DNA of 64,000 nucleotides from the NCBI RefSeq assembly GCF_003955715.1, contig NZ_CP034463.1, forward strand, positions 1,550,001 to 1,614,000, given 5' to 3'. Source of the stretch: Streptomyces aquilus (lineage in GTDB: Bacteria; Actinomycetota; Actinomycetes; Streptomycetales; Streptomycetaceae). The notes under the pieces were generated by a model. The model was not told the DNA's origin. It ran no database searches and saw only the letters and a list, made by a program, of their open reading frames with translations. The position numbers and the translations under genes were made by a program. Positions within the stretch are counted from its first letter, which is position 1. Every line of letters starts with the position of its first letter. This document shows positions 10,612 to 19,452 of this stretch, one piece after another.

Positions 10612-11699
10612 CAGAAGACCACCACAGAGCGCAGGACGTCGCCGTCGTGCATCCGCTCGAAGGCCTTCTCGACCTCGTCCAGGGCGATGGTCTCGGTGAC
10701 GAAGGCGTCGAGGTCGAGCCGGCCCTGGAGGTAGAGGTCGATGAGCATGGGGAAGTCGCGGCTCGGGAGGCAGTCGCCGTACCAGGAGGACTTCAGCGCG
10801 CCACCGCGGCCGAACACGTCCAGCAGCGGCAGTTCGAGCTTCATCTCCGGGGTCGGCACACCGACGAGGACGACCGTGCCGGCGAGGTCGCGGGCGTAGA
10901 ACGCCTGCTGGTAGGTCTCCGGCCGGCCTACCGCCTCGATGACGACGTCGGCGCCGAAGCCGCCGGTCAGCTCGCGGATGGCCTCGACCGCGTCGTTCTC
11001 ACGCGAGTTGACCGTGTGGGTGGCGCCCAGCCTCTTCGCGGTCTCCAGCTTGCGGTCGTCGATGTCGACGGCGATGACCTTCGCCGCGCCCGCCAGAGCG
11101 GACCCGGCGATCGCCGCGGCGCCGACGCCGCCGCAGCCGATGACGGCGACCGAGTCGCCGCGTCCGACGCCGCCGGTGTTGATGGCCGCGCCGATGCCGG
11201 CCATCACCCCGCAGCCCAGCAGCCCGGCGGCGGCCGCCGACGCCGACCGGTCGACCTTGGTGCACTGTCCCGCCGCCACCAGCGTCTTCTCCGCGAACGC
11301 GCCGATCCCCAGCGCGGGCGACAGCTCCTCGCCGGTCGAGGCCAAGGTCATCTTCTGCTTGGCGTTGTGCGTGTTGAAGCAGTACTGGGGCCGACCGCGC
11401 AGACAGGCCCGGCACTGCCCGCACACCGCACGCCAGTTGAGGATCACGAAGTCACCGGGGGCCACGTCGGTGACGCCCTCCCCCACCGACTCCACGACAC
11501 CCGCGGCCTCATGGCCCAGCAGGAAGGGGAAGTCGTCGTTGATGCCGCCCTCGCGGTAGTGCAGATCGGTGTGGCAGACCCCGCAGGCCTCGATCTTCAC
11601 CAGCGCCTCACCCGGACCCGGGTCGGGCACGATGATCGTCTCCAGGCTGACGGGGGCGCCCTTGCCCCGCGCGACGACGGCACGGACCTGGTGCGTCAT
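10611..11699 (-). CDS. mscR: S-(hydroxymethyl)mycothiol dehydrogenase (formaldehyde detoxification)
   Basis: Class III-type zinc alcohol dehydrogenase of 362 residues. The catalytic zinc region is [14 protein letters not shown] with GHEAAG, the structural zinc cysteines are in [15 protein letters not shown], and the NAD-binding motif is GCGGVGAAA. It oxidises the formaldehyde-mycothiol adduct to S-formylmycothiol (family knowledge). The ATG at 11699 with GAGGAG upstream is preferred to an in-frame ATG at 11732. It is coupled to the metallohydrolase at 9982. The formaldehyde source is plausibly the betaine oxygenase and later N-demethylations. Paired operator dyads lie 41-74 bp upstream. Confidence 0.9.
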   Translation of the reverse strand: MTHQVRAVVARGKGAPVSLETIIVPDPGPGEALVKIEACGVCHTDLHYREGGINDDFPFLLGHEAAGVVESVGEGVTDVAPGDFVILNWRAVCGQCRACLRGRPQYCFNTHNAKQKMTLASTGEELSPALGIGAFAEKTLVAAGQCTKVDRSASAAAAGLLGCGVMAGIGAAINTGGVGRGDSVAVIGCGGVGAAAIAGSALAGAAKVIAVDIDDRKLETAKRLGATHTVNSRENDAVEAIRELTGGFGADVVIEAVGRPETYQQAFYARDLAGTVVLVGVPTPEMKLELPLLDVFGRGGALKSSWYGDCLPSRDFPMLIDLYLQGRLDLDAFVTETIALDEVEKAFERMHDGDVLRSVVVF

Positions 11700-11739
11700 G
11701 GCCACTCCTCGGGTGATGATCGTGTCCGGCATTCAGATG

Positions 11740-11773
11740 TTGCTCATTACGGCACGTATTTCATTTGCCGCAA
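11740..11773. promoter_or_regulatory. Paired 15-bp dyad upstream of mscR
   Basis: TTGCTCATTACGGCA at 11740-11754 and TTTCATTTGCCGCAA at 11759-11773, starts 19 bp apart. Each has one good and one poor half-site (left half of the first, right half of the second). It is the weakest of the five pairs but keeps the exact spacing. Confidence 0.45.
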
Positions 11774-11794
11774 CACAGCATCATGGAGTGCGGA

Positions 11795-11835
11795 CCGGGG
11801 GTCAAGGAACTCGACAGAGTTGCCTCGACCCCCGG
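11795..11835 (-). terminator. Terminator hairpin after the FtsX-like permease gene
   Basis: Outer stem CCGGGGGTC (11795-11803) / GACCCCCGG (11827-11835), with an inner stem AACTC/GAGTT around a GACA loop. It lies 24 bp beyond the permease stop codon. Confidence 0.65.
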
Positions 11836-11859
11836 AAGCGGTGCGGATGCCCGGCGTCG

Positions 11860-14421
11860 TCACTCCGTGGCGATGGCCCGCAGTACGTCCAGGCGAGCGG
11901 CCCGGCCGGCCGGACGCAGGCCCGCCAGGGCGCCCGCCGCGAGGCCGACCAGGGCCACGATCGCCAGTCGCGCCGGCGGCATCGCGAAGGCGAAGGCGCT
12001 GTCGCTCGCGCCGTCGGAGGCCTTGACCAGGACCCAGCCCAGGAAGGCGCCGAGGCCGAGACCGCCGACGGTGCCGAAGGCGGCGACCAGGACCGCCTCC
12101 CAGCGGACCATGGCCCGCAGTTGGGAGCGGGTCTGTCCGACGGCCCGCAACAGGCCCAGTTCGCGGGTGCGTTCGTGGATCGCCAGGGTCAGCGTGTTGG
12201 CGATGCCGAGCAGGGCGATGAGGACGGCGAGGGCCAGCAGGGCGTAGACGAGGGTGAGCATCATGTCGATGCCGCCCGCCGACGACTGCGCGTACTCGTC
12301 CCGGGTCTGCACCTCGGGGTTGCCGTAGTGCTCCGCCACCTTCTCCACCGCGGCCTTGCCGGTGTCCGTGTCGACGCCGTCCTTGAACGACACGGCCAGC
12401 AGGGTGTCGGAGTCCTGGGTGCGGTGCGGTGCCCAGGCGGCGCGGGTGATGACGTAGTCGCCGGCCAGTTCGGAGCGTCCGTAGACGGCACGGACCGTGA
12501 AGGTCCTGGTCTCGCCGTCGGTGAAGGTGAGCCGGGCCTGGTCGCCGGGCTTCAGGCTTTGCTTGTCGGCCTCGCTCTCGGTGACGGCGATGCCGTCGGT
12601 GCCGAGGCCCGCCAGGGAGCCCCTCACGTCGCCCAGGTCGAAGGTGCGCGCCAGAGCGAGCGGGTCGGTGACGGTCAACGCCCGTCCCTTGCCGTCGACT
12701 TCGGCGACCCCGCGGCCGAGGCCGACGGCCGTGTCCACCTCGGGCAGCTCGGCCACGGCACCCGCCAGCCGGGGGCTCAGTCCGCTGCCGCCGGCGCCGA
12801 ACGACGGGGTACTGACGGCCACGTCGCCCGCGAAGGAGCGCGAGACCGTCTGGTCCATGGTCGCCTTCAGCGAGGCGGCGAACACGGTGAACAGGGCCAC
12901 GACGGCGACGCCGATCATCAGCGCGCTCGCGGTGGCGGCCGTCCGCCTCGGGCTGCGCAGGGCGTTGCGGCGGGCGAGAGCGCCGGTGACGCCCCGCAGC
13001 CGGTCGAGGGGGCTGCCGAGAACCCGTACCGCCGTGGTGGAGGCGACCGGGCCGAGCACCACGAACGCGGCCAGGGCGAGCACGGCTCCGGCGCCGGCGA
13101 GCCACAGCGACGGGGTGACCAGGACGCCGCCGATCGTCAGGCCCAGGGCGAGGGCGCCGAGGCCGAGCCCCGTGACGGCGCGGACGCGGGAGGCGGCGGA
13201 GGTGTCGACCGCCGTCTCGCGCAGGGCCGCCATCGGCGCGGTGCGGCCCGCGCGGACGGCGGGCAGCAGCGCCGAGCCGAGGCAGACGACGGTACCCACG
13301 GCGAGCGGCAGCAGCAGGGACAGCGCGCTGACCACCAAGTCGCCCTCGGGGAAGGGGAATCCGATCGCCGGGAACAGGGCCTTCAGACCCGCGGCGATGC
13401 CGATGCCGCCCGCGAGGCCCGCGACCGAGGCGGTCACCGCGACCACGGTGGCCTCCACCAGGGTCGACGCGGTGACCTGGCGCCGGGAGGCGCCGAGGGC
13501 GCGCAACAGGGCGTTCTCGCGGGTGCGTTGGGCGACGACGATCGCGAAGGTGTTGTGGATGGAGAAGGTCGCGACCAGCAGGGCGACGCCAGAGAAGACG
13601 AGGAGGAAGAGGGTGAAGACGGTCAGGAACTGGCTGGAGATCATGTCGGTGTTCTCCTCCGCCGACTCCTGGCCGGTGATGGCCTCGACTCCCTTGGGGA
13701 GCACGGGAGTCAGCCGGTCCACCAGCTGCTGCTGACCGACCCCGGGGGCGGCCCGGACCTTGATGGTCGACGCCTCGCCCGGCCGGGCCGTCAGGTACTT
13801 CTCGGCGTCCGCCCGGGTCATGCCGGTGAAGGTCACCTGGGCCATGCCGTCCTCGCCGCCGAAGGTGGCCAGGCCGACGACGGTCACCCGCACGGGGTCG
13901 GGGGTCCGCAGGGTCGTCGTGTCGCCGAGGTGCAGGCCGCCCCGCTCGGCGGTGCCCCGGTCGATGACGACCTCGCCGGACCGGGCGGGGGCGCGGCCCT
14001 CGGCCAGTTGGTAGGCGTTGAGCTCGGGGTCCGTGATCCAGTTGCCCGCGAGGGTGGGCGGGCCCTTGCCGCCGATGGGGTCTCCGTCGGCGCCGACGAG
14101 CTGGCCGGCGCCCTGGATGTCGGGGGCGGCCGCGGCCACGCCGGGGACCGTCTCGATGGCGTCCACGAGGTCCGCGGGGACCGGCGCCCGCACGCCCTGG
14201 CTCTCGCCGGGGGTGGTGATGGCGTCGGCGCTGCGGACCACGGCGTCCGTGCCGCTGGTGGCCCGCCCGAACATCGTGTCGAAGCTGGCGCGCAGGGTGT
14301 CGCCCATGACGAGGGTGCCCGCCAGGAAGGCGACGCCGAGGAACACGGCGAGGAAGGTCCCGGCGAAACGTCGCTTGTGGGCGCGCAGGGACGAGGTGCT
14401 GAGGCGTACGGCGGCGTTCAC
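11860..14421 (-). CDS. FtsX/MacB-like ABC transporter permease
   Basis: 853-residue membrane protein with two FtsX permease units. An N-terminal helix (about 20-40) is followed by a large extracytoplasmic domain to about 265; then come several helices to about 480, a second extracytoplasmic domain (about 500-720), and a final helical group to about 840. The second unit carries YALLALAVLIALLGIANTLTLAIHERTRELGLLRAVG, shown here as a typical FtsX segment near residue 745. The GTG start overlaps the ATPase stop by 4 bp. With the ATPase upstream it forms an exporter or envelope mechanotransmission complex; no substrate can be assigned. Confidence 0.88.
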   Translation of the reverse strand: MNAAVRLSTSSLRAHKRRFAGTFLAVFLGVAFLAGTLVMGDTLRASFDTMFGRATSGTDAVVRSADAITTPGESQGVRAPVPADLVDAIETVPGVAAAAPDIQGAGQLVGADGDPIGGKGPPTLAGNWITDPELNAYQLAEGRAPARSGEVVIDRGTAERGGLHLGDTTTLRTPDPVRVTVVGLATFGGEDGMAQVTFTGMTRADAEKYLTARPGEASTIKVRAAPGVGQQQLVDRLTPVLPKGVEAITGQESAEENTDMISSQFLTVFTLFLLVFSGVALLVATFSIHNTFAIVVAQRTRENALLRALGASRRQVTASTLVEATVVAVTASVAGLAGGIGIAAGLKALFPAIGFPFPEGDLVVSALSLLLPLAVGTVVCLGSALLPAVRAGRTAPMAALRETAVDTSAASRVRAVTGLGLGALALGLTIGGVLVTPSLWLAGAGAVLALAAFVVLGPVASTTAVRVLGSPLDRLRGVTGALARRNALRSPRRTAATASALMIGVAVVALFTVFAASLKATMDQTVSRSFAGDVAVSTPSFGAGGSGLSPRLAGAVAELPEVDTAVGLGRGVAEVDGKGRALTVTDPLALARTFDLGDVRGSLAGLGTDGIAVTESEADKQSLKPGDQARLTFTDGETRTFTVRAVYGRSELAGDYVITRAAWAPHRTQDSDTLLAVSFKDGVDTDTGKAAVEKVAEHYGNPEVQTRDEYAQSSAGGIDMMLTLVYALLALAVLIALLGIANTLTLAIHERTRELGLLRAVGQTRSQLRAMVRWEAVLVAAFGTVGGLGLGAFLGWVLVKASDGASDSAFAFAMPPARLAIVALVGLAAGALAGLRPAGRAARLDVLRAIATE

Positions 14422-15191
14422 GACGACGCCTCCGGGGCCGGGGAGGTCCCCGTGTCGAAGGCCTTCATGCGGTCCAGGACCCGTTCGGCGGTCGGCGCGG
14501 TCATCCGGTCCACCAGACGCCCGTCGGCGAGGAAGACGACCTCGTCGGCGTGGGCGGCGGCCACGGGGTCGTGGGTGACCATGACGACCGTGCGGGAGGT
14601 GTGGCGCACCGTGCGGCCGAGGAGGCCGAGGACCTCCCCGCCGGAGCGGGAGTCGAGGTTGCCGGTGGGTTCGTCGGCGAAGACGACGTCCGGCTGTCCG
14701 GCGAACGCCCGGGCCACGGCGACGCGTTGCTGCTGCCCGCCGGAGAGCTCGGACGGACGGTGGTGCAGGCGGTCACGCAGACCGACGACGTCGATCAGGG
14801 CCTCCACCCACTCCGGGTCGCCCTTGCGGCCGGCCAGGTCGAGCGGGAGCGTGATGTTCTCCCGCACGGTCAGCGTCGGCACCAGGTTGAACGCCTGGAA
14901 GACGAATCCGACCCGGTCCCGGCGCAGGAGGGTCAGGCGGCGGTCGTCGAGGGAGCCCAGTTCGGTGTCGCCGATGTAGGCGGCGCCCGCGCTGAGAGTG
15001 TCGAGACCGGCCGCGCAGTGCATGAGGGTGGACTTGCCGGAGCCCGAGGGCCCCATGATCGCGGTGAAGCGGCCGGCGGGGAAGGCGACGCTGACGCCGT
15101 CCAGGGCGCGGACGGCGGTGTCGCCACCGCCGTACACCTTCACCGCGTCGACCACGCGTGCGGCGGTGCGCACCTCGGTCGTGACGGTCAT
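14418..15191 (-). CDS. ABC transporter ATP-binding protein (MacB/LolD-like)
   Basis: 257-residue ATPase with Walker A GPSGSGKST near residue 46, signature LSGGQQQRVAVARA near 148 and Walker B VVFADEPTGNLD near 170. It belongs to the MacB/LolD/FtsE group that pairs with FtsX permeases. The ATG at 15191 overlaps the stop of the SHOCT gene (ATGA). The frame stays open upstream to 15680, but that stretch lacks homology and lies over the SHOCT gene. It is the energy module for the permease at 11860. Confidence 0.92.
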   Translation of the reverse strand: MTVTTEVRTAARVVDAVKVYGGGDTAVRALDGVSVAFPAGRFTAIMGPSGSGKSTLMHCAAGLDTLSAGAAYIGDTELGSLDDRRLTLLRRDRVGFVFQAFNLVPTLTVRENITLPLDLAGRKGDPEWVEALIDVVGLRDRLHHRPSELSGGQQQRVAVARAFAGQPDVVFADEPTGNLDSRSGGEVLGLLGRTVRHTSRTVVMVTHDPVAAAHADEVVFLADGRLVDRMTAPTAERVLDRMKAFDTGTSPAPEASS

Positions 15192-15469
15192 GCCGCACCG
15201 CCCTTGCCCGTGTGGCGGCCGAACTGCTCGTCCAGGACGGAGAGCCGGCGCCAGTACTCGTCCTCGTCGATCTCGCCGGAGGCGAAGCGGTGGCCGAGCA
15301 CGGTCAGGGGTGAGTTGTCGTCGACGGCGAACCGGCGGGGGCCGCCGCGGCCGCGCCACACCGTGCGGCGCAGGACGGTGACGGCGCCGACGACGACGGC
15401 CGCCCAGATCAGCGGGAAGAGAAGGATCCACGGGCCGGGCCCGCCGTCCCAGTGCGCCAGGGTCTGCAT
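15188..15469 (-). CDS. SHOCT-domain small membrane protein
   Basis: 93 residues: an N-terminal transmembrane helix (about 13-34, WILLFPLIWAAVVVGAVTVL) and a C-terminal SHOCT motif (about 55-85, LTVLGHRFASGEIDEDEYWRRLSVL). SHOCT domains are short helical tails found with many membrane and stress proteins, with no fixed function. It is first in the operon with the ABC ATPase and permease and overlaps the ATPase start. It is divergent from a TetR regulator with an operator-like site between them, so it may be under that regulator's control. Confidence 0.85.
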   Translation of the reverse strand: MQTLAHWDGGPGPWILLFPLIWAAVVVGAVTVLRRTVWRGRGGPRRFAVDDNSPLTVLGHRFASGEIDEDEYWRRLSVLDEQFGRHTGKGGAA

Positions 15470-15620
15470 CTCGGGTCATCTCCCTAGTGAGGTGTTCCGG
15501 TGATGTCTCGAGACTGACTCCGGGAGGGGGTCCGGGTCGTCGTACGGCCGGCGGGAGTGCGGGTACCTCCGCGGGAGTACGGCGGCACGCACTGCGCTGC
15601 TTCCCAGACCTCTGGCTTTC

Positions 15621-15640
15621 TGTAACTACTAGTATGTACA
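15621..15640. promoter_or_regulatory. Imperfect palindrome upstream of tetR (likely operator)
   Basis: TGTAACTACTAGTATGTACA: 16 of 20 positions are palindromic around a perfect TACTAGTA core. It ends 8 bp before the preferred tetR ATG and lies in the AT-richest part of the divergent region, consistent with a TetR-type autoregulatory site that may also govern the SHOCT/ABC operon. Confidence 0.55.
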
Positions 15641-15648
15641 GTGAATCC

Positions 15649-16206
15649 ATGAGCACCCCGGAGCGACTGATCGAGTCCACCCGCGAGCTGCTGTGGGAAC
15701 GCGGCTACGTCGGCACCAGCCCCAAGGCCATCCTGGAGCGCTCGGGCGCCGGGCAGGGCAGCATGTACCACCACTTCCAGGGCAAGCCCGACCTCGCGCT
15801 GGCCGCGATCCGGCGCACGGCCGAGGAGATGCGGGCTACCGCGGAGGGAGTACTGGGCGGGCCGGGGACACCGTACGAGCGCATCGAGGCGTATCTGCTG
15901 CGCGAGCGCGACGTGCTGCGCGGCTGCCCGGTCGGCCGGCTGACCATGGACCCGGACGTCGTCGCGAGCGAGGAGCTGCGCGCGCCGGTCGACGAGACGC
16001 TCGACTGGCTCCGGGAACGGATCGCCGGGATCGTCGAAGAGGGCAAGGAACAGGGCCAGTTCGCGCCCGCGCTGGACGGCGAGGCCATCGCGGCCACCGT
16101 CGTCGCCACCGTCCAGGGCGGCTACGTCCTGGCCCGCGCGGCCGGCTCGCCGGGAGCGTTCGACGCGGGCGTCCGGGGGCTGCTGTCGCTCCTCGCACCT
16201 CGATAG
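15649..16206 (+). CDS. TetR-family transcriptional regulator
   Basis: 185 residues with an N-terminal TetR helix-turn-helix (LIESTRELLWERGYVGTSPKAILERSGAGQGSMYHHF, given by its position at about 6-42) and a C-terminal ligand domain. The ATG at 15649 is chosen; an in-frame ATG at 15634 lies within the palindrome and would be blocked by an occupied operator. It heads an operon with DUF4865 and a phosphotriesterase-like gene (17-bp gap, then a 4-bp overlap). It probably represses its own operon and perhaps the divergent ABC genes. Ligand unknown. Confidence 0.88.
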   Translation: MSTPERLIESTRELLWERGYVGTSPKAILERSGAGQGSMYHHFQGKPDLALAAIRRTAEEMRATAEGVLGGPGTPYERIEAYLLRERDVLRGCPVGRLTMDPDVVASEELRAPVDETLDWLRERIAGIVEEGKEQGQFAPALDGEAIAATVVATVQGGYVLARAAGSPGAFDAGVRGLLSLLAPR

Positions 16207-16223
16207 CCGGGAGGCACTTCTTC

Positions 16224-16808
16224 ATGCACGCCATGCAGTACGAGCTCACCTTGCCCGCCACCTACGACATGGACGTCATCCGGGCCCGCGTCGCCGCCAA
16301 GGGACATCTCCTCGACGCCTGGGAGGGCCTGGGCCTGAAGGCCTATCTGATGCGGGAGCGCGGCGAGCATGGCTCCCCCGTGAACCAGTACGCGCCCTTC
16401 TACCTCTGGAACAGCGTCGAGGGCATGAACTCCTTTCTCTGGGGCGGCGGTTTCCAGGGGCTGAGCGACGACTTCGGCCGGCCTTCGGTGCGGCAGTGGA
16501 CCGGTCTGGCGTACGAGGAGGGCGGCGCCGTCGGCTCTCCCGCGCGGGTCGCGGTGCGGCGGCGTCGCCCCGTGCCGGAGGGCGTGGAGCTGGGCGACTT
16601 CACGGCGGACGCGGCGGGTGAGGCGAGGCGGTGGGCGGGCGAGGACGGGGCGCTGCTCGCCGCGGCCGCCGTCGACACGTCCCGCTGGGAGCTCGTCCAC
16701 TTCTCGCTGTGGGCGCACGACACCCCCAAGGCGGAAGGCGATGTCTTCCAGGTCCTGCACCTGTCGGCGCCGGGCCTGGACCGACTGCCCCACGGACGCC
16801 AGTGGTGA
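16224..16808 (+). CDS. DUF4865 family protein
   Basis: 194-residue protein recognised as DUF4865 (start MHAMQYELTLPATYDM; internal NQYAPFYLWNSVEGMNSFLWGG). Members often lie beside TetR genes in actinomycetes. No signal peptide or membrane segment is seen. The sequence suggests a ferredoxin-like alpha/beta barrel of the monooxygenase or stress-response type, but no function is established. The ATG at 16224 has GGGAGG about 9 bp upstream. The stop overlaps the next gene's GTG by 4 bp, so it is coupled to the phosphotriesterase-like enzyme. Confidence 0.8.
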   Translation: MHAMQYELTLPATYDMDVIRARVAAKGHLLDAWEGLGLKAYLMRERGEHGSPVNQYAPFYLWNSVEGMNSFLWGGGFQGLSDDFGRPSVRQWTGLAYEEGGAVGSPARVAVRRRRPVPEGVELGDFTADAAGEARRWAGEDGALLAAAAVDTSRWELVHFSLWAHDTPKAEGDVFQVLHLSAPGLDRLPHGRQW

Positions 16809-17716
16809 GCGCGGTCCGCACGGTCCTCGGCGACGTGGACCCCGCGGGTCTCGGGGTGTGCGACGCGCACGACCACCTGTTCTTCGGCAGCCCTCGGCTG
16901 CCGGGCCAGGAGCTGCGGGACGTGTCCGCGGCCCGCGCCGAGCTGGTCGCCTTCCGGGCCGAGGGCGGCGGTGCGGTGGTGCAGTGGACGCCGTACGGCA
17001 TGGGGCGGCGGGCCGCCGATCTCCCGCCGCTGTCCCGGGAGACGGGGGTCGCCGTGGTCGCCGCGACCGGGCTGCACCAGGCCGTCCACTACGACGAGCG
17101 GGTCCTGGAGGAGCTGCGGGGACCCCGGCTCGCGGAGCTCTTCGTCGCCGAACTCACCGCCGGTATCGGCACGTCGGGGGTGCGGGCCGGGCTGATCAAG
17201 GTGGCGGGCGGTTTCCACGCGCTCGACGCGCACGCGCGCTGGACGATGCGGGCGGCGGCCGAGGCCCACCACGCGACCGGGGCGCCGATCGCGGTCCACC
17301 TGGAACTGGGCACCGGCGCACTGGACGTACTGGACCTCCTGTGCGGCGAGTGCGGCGTGCCGCCGCACCGGGTGGTCCTGGGGCACCTCAACCGCTCCCC
17401 CGACTCGGTCACGCATCTGCAAGCGGCGGCTTCCGGCTGCTGGCTCGCCTTCGACGGGCCGTCGCGCGCCCACCACGCCACCGACTGGCGGATGCCGGAC
17501 GCGGTGCGGGCCCTGGCCGAGGCAGGGTACGGCGACCGGCTGCTGCTGGGCGGCGACACGACGACCGCGGCGGCCCGCTCGGTCGACGGCGGACCGGGGA
17601 TGCCGTATCTGCTGCGCCGGGTGCGGCCGCGGCTGGTGGCGGCCGTCGGTGCCGAGGCGGTGGAGCGCATGATGACGGTGAACCCCGGCCGGGCCTTCGC
17701 CGTCGACTGGCGGTGA
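16805..17716 (+). CDS. Phosphotriesterase-family metal-dependent hydrolase
   Basis: 303-residue amidohydrolase-superfamily protein of the phosphotriesterase/PHP-homology group. Seen: metal-binding HDH in CDAHDHLFF near residue 20, a candidate bridging Lys in LIKVAGG, His in AIAVHLELG and VVLGHLNRSPD, and the Asp in LLLGGDTT. Family members hydrolyse lactones, phosphate esters or related compounds; the true substrate is unknown. GTG start overlapping the DUF4865 stop. It may degrade the ligand sensed by the TetR protein of the same operon (inference). Confidence 0.82.
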   Translation: MSAVRTVLGDVDPAGLGVCDAHDHLFFGSPRLPGQELRDVSAARAELVAFRAEGGGAVVQWTPYGMGRRAADLPPLSRETGVAVVAATGLHQAVHYDERVLEELRGPRLAELFVAELTAGIGTSGVRAGLIKVAGGFHALDAHARWTMRAAAEAHHATGAPIAVHLELGTGALDVLDLLCGECGVPPHRVVLGHLNRSPDSVTHLQAAASGCWLAFDGPSRAHHATDWRMPDAVRALAEAGYGDRLLLGGDTTTAAARSVDGGPGMPYLLRRVRPRLVAAVGAEAVERMMTVNPGRAFAVDWR

Positions 17717-17756
17717 ACGGGCATGATCGGCACCGGGCGACGCCGAGAGGGAGTAC

Positions 17757-17948
17757 ATGGCACTGGAAATGCGCGACCGTTGCGAGCGCTGTGAGACGGC
17801 CGAGTTGCCGCCCGACGCCGCCGCCCGCATCTGCGTCTACGAGTGCACGTACTGCGTCGCGTGCAGCGAGGCCATGCAGAACATCTGCCCGAACTGCGGC
17901 GGCGAACTGGTCCCCCGACCACGCCCCGCCCGAACGGACCCGGCCTGA
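17757..17948 (+). CDS. DUF1272 small zinc-ribbon-like protein
   Basis: 63-residue Cys-rich protein with CxxC pairs CERC (about 10-13), CTYC/CVAC (about 30-37) and CPNC (about 45-48), matching DUF1272. It probably binds zinc; function unknown. ATG at 17757 with GAGAGGGAG upstream. It lies 40 bp after the phosphotriesterase-like gene on the same strand and is convergent with the reductoisomerase gene. Confidence 0.85.
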   Translation: MALEMRDRCERCETAELPPDAAARICVYECTYCVACSEAMQNICPNCGGELVPRPRPARTDPA

Positions 17949-17953
17949 CACAC

Positions 17954-19426
17954 CTACGCGGGCACCGAGATGTCCACCGGCGGACGCAGCTTCGCCGCCG
18001 CGGCCAGGGCCTCGTGGGCCGGGTGGGTGTCGAACGCGGACAACAGGGCGGCGTCCGCCGGGCGTTCGGCCGCCGGGTAGGCGATCTGCTCGTACGCGGC
18101 CTGGAAGCGCGGGCCCCAGCGGCGGGCGCCGAGCCGCGCCGTGCGGGAGCAGTTGTCGACCATGTGGGCCACGTCGCGGGCGTGCATGTACGGCAGCAGG
18201 GAGTCGACGGCCTCGATGACGGACTCGTTGACGATCTCGGACCAGGGGTGGCCGCGGTCGGCGAACTCGTCGATCTGGGCGGTCATGGTGGCGACGAAGA
18301 CCCCTGCCGTGAACGGGTCGACGGGCAGCTCGCGCACACCGCGCCGGGCCCGCACCCGCTCCGCGACGGACCACATGGGCGAGCCGCCGATCTCGCTCAT
18401 CGGACGGGCGCCCAGGCGGCGTTCGGCGAGGATCACGCTGCGCAGCTCGGTGCCGTCGGCGACCTCGTCGTAGATCTCGGCGACGATCTCCCGAGCGGGA
18501 GCGTACGTCGCGGTGTACGCGCGGTCGAAGACGTCCCGGGCGGACGGGTCGAGGCCCTCGCGGACCGCGCGCAGCCCGGCCCGGGAGATCGTGCGGGCGA
18601 TCGGGCCCGTCACGTTCTCGCAGGAGCGTTCGTACGCCGTCACCTCGTCGTTCCCGGCGAGGCGGTAGCGCGTGAACAGGGTCTCGACGATGCCGTGCAC
18701 GGCGCCGAGCAGGATCGCGCGCTCGCCGACGATGTCCGAGCGGTACTCGCTGTCGAGGGTGGTGCGGAAGGTGTACGGCGACCCGAGCGCGACCGACCAG
18801 CCCAGGGCGAGGTCGGCGGCCCGGCCGTCCGGGTCGGCGTGGACCGCGTAACTGCTGTTGATCCCGGCGCCGTTGACCTCCGCGCCCTGCTGGTACAGCC
18901 GTCGCACGGAGTCGCCCATGCCCTTGGGGCAGACGGCGACCACCGGGTGCCCGGGCGGGAAGTCGCCGCCGGTCTCCCGGAGGTGCCCGAGCAGGAAGCC
19001 GTGCGAGAGGCCGATGCCGGCGCCCGGCTTCAACACCGTGAAGATCTCGGGGTGATGGGCGGCCAGCGCCGCGTCGGCGATCAGCAGGATCACCAGGTCG
19101 CTGTCGGCGGCGACGGCGAGCCAGTCGCCGAGGGTGCCGTCCTCCTCGGTGAAGCCGTGGGTACGGGCGTCGGCCGCCGACGCCGATCCGGGGCGCAGTC
19201 CGACGGCCACCGTGAGGTCGGTGCCGGCGAGGGAGTCGCGCAGGTTGAGGGCCTGGGCGCGGCCCTGCGGGCCCCAGCCGAGGACACCGATGCGGCGCAC
19301 GCCGGCGAAGGCCCGCGGCAGCAGCGGGAACAGATGCCGGCCGCCGCGCAGGATGGTCTCCGTGCCGCCGGGCACGTCCATCGTCTCGAGGCTGAAGACA
19401 CGGGAGGTGTGCGTGGTCGAGGTCAT
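17954..19426 (-). CDS. Class II-type ketol-acid reductoisomerase (second, non-canonical copy)
   Basis: NADPH-dependent acetohydroxyacid isomeroreductase homologue, 490 residues, the length of class II (E. coli/plant-type) enzymes rather than the about 330-residue class I form usual for Streptomyces IlvC. Seen: Rossmann motif GVLGWGPQGRAQALNLRDS, VCPKGMGDSVRR in place of the usual APKGPG segment, metal ligands in SDIVGERAILLG, and a C-terminal knotted domain with CENVTGPIARTIS. The ATG at 19426 is chosen because an upstream ATG (19471) lies inside a 17-bp palindrome. It is divergent from a LysR gene, as ilvC is from ilvY in enterobacteria. A role in branched-chain or unusual alpha-keto acid synthesis is likely but unproven. 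Confidence 0.8.
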   Translation of the reverse strand: MTSTTHTSRVFSLETMDVPGGTETILRGGRHLFPLLPRAFAGVRRIGVLGWGPQGRAQALNLRDSLAGTDLTVAVGLRPGSASAADARTHGFTEEDGTLGDWLAVAADSDLVILLIADAALAAHHPEIFTVLKPGAGIGLSHGFLLGHLRETGGDFPPGHPVVAVCPKGMGDSVRRLYQQGAEVNGAGINSSYAVHADPDGRAADLALGWSVALGSPYTFRTTLDSEYRSDIVGERAILLGAVHGIVETLFTRYRLAGNDEVTAYERSCENVTGPIARTISRAGLRAVREGLDPSARDVFDRAYTATYAPAREIVAEIYDEVADGTELRSVILAERRLGARPMSEIGGSPMWSVAERVRARRGVRELPVDPFTAGVFVATMTAQIDEFADRGHPWSEIVNESVIEAVDSLLPYMHARDVAHMVDNCSRTARLGARRWGPRFQAAYEQIAYPAAERPADAALLSAFDTHPAHEALAAAAKLRPPVDISVPA

Positions 19427-19452
19427 GGTCGAGTTGTAGGCTCGCGGCGAGC

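Noticed and set aside
11569..14979. 1136-codon open frame on the plus strand
   Set aside because: Shadow of the FtsX-like permease and ATPase genes on the minus strand. Low-complexity Gly/Ala/Asp/Arg composition, no recognisable domain, and the minus-strand frame has clear family motifs.
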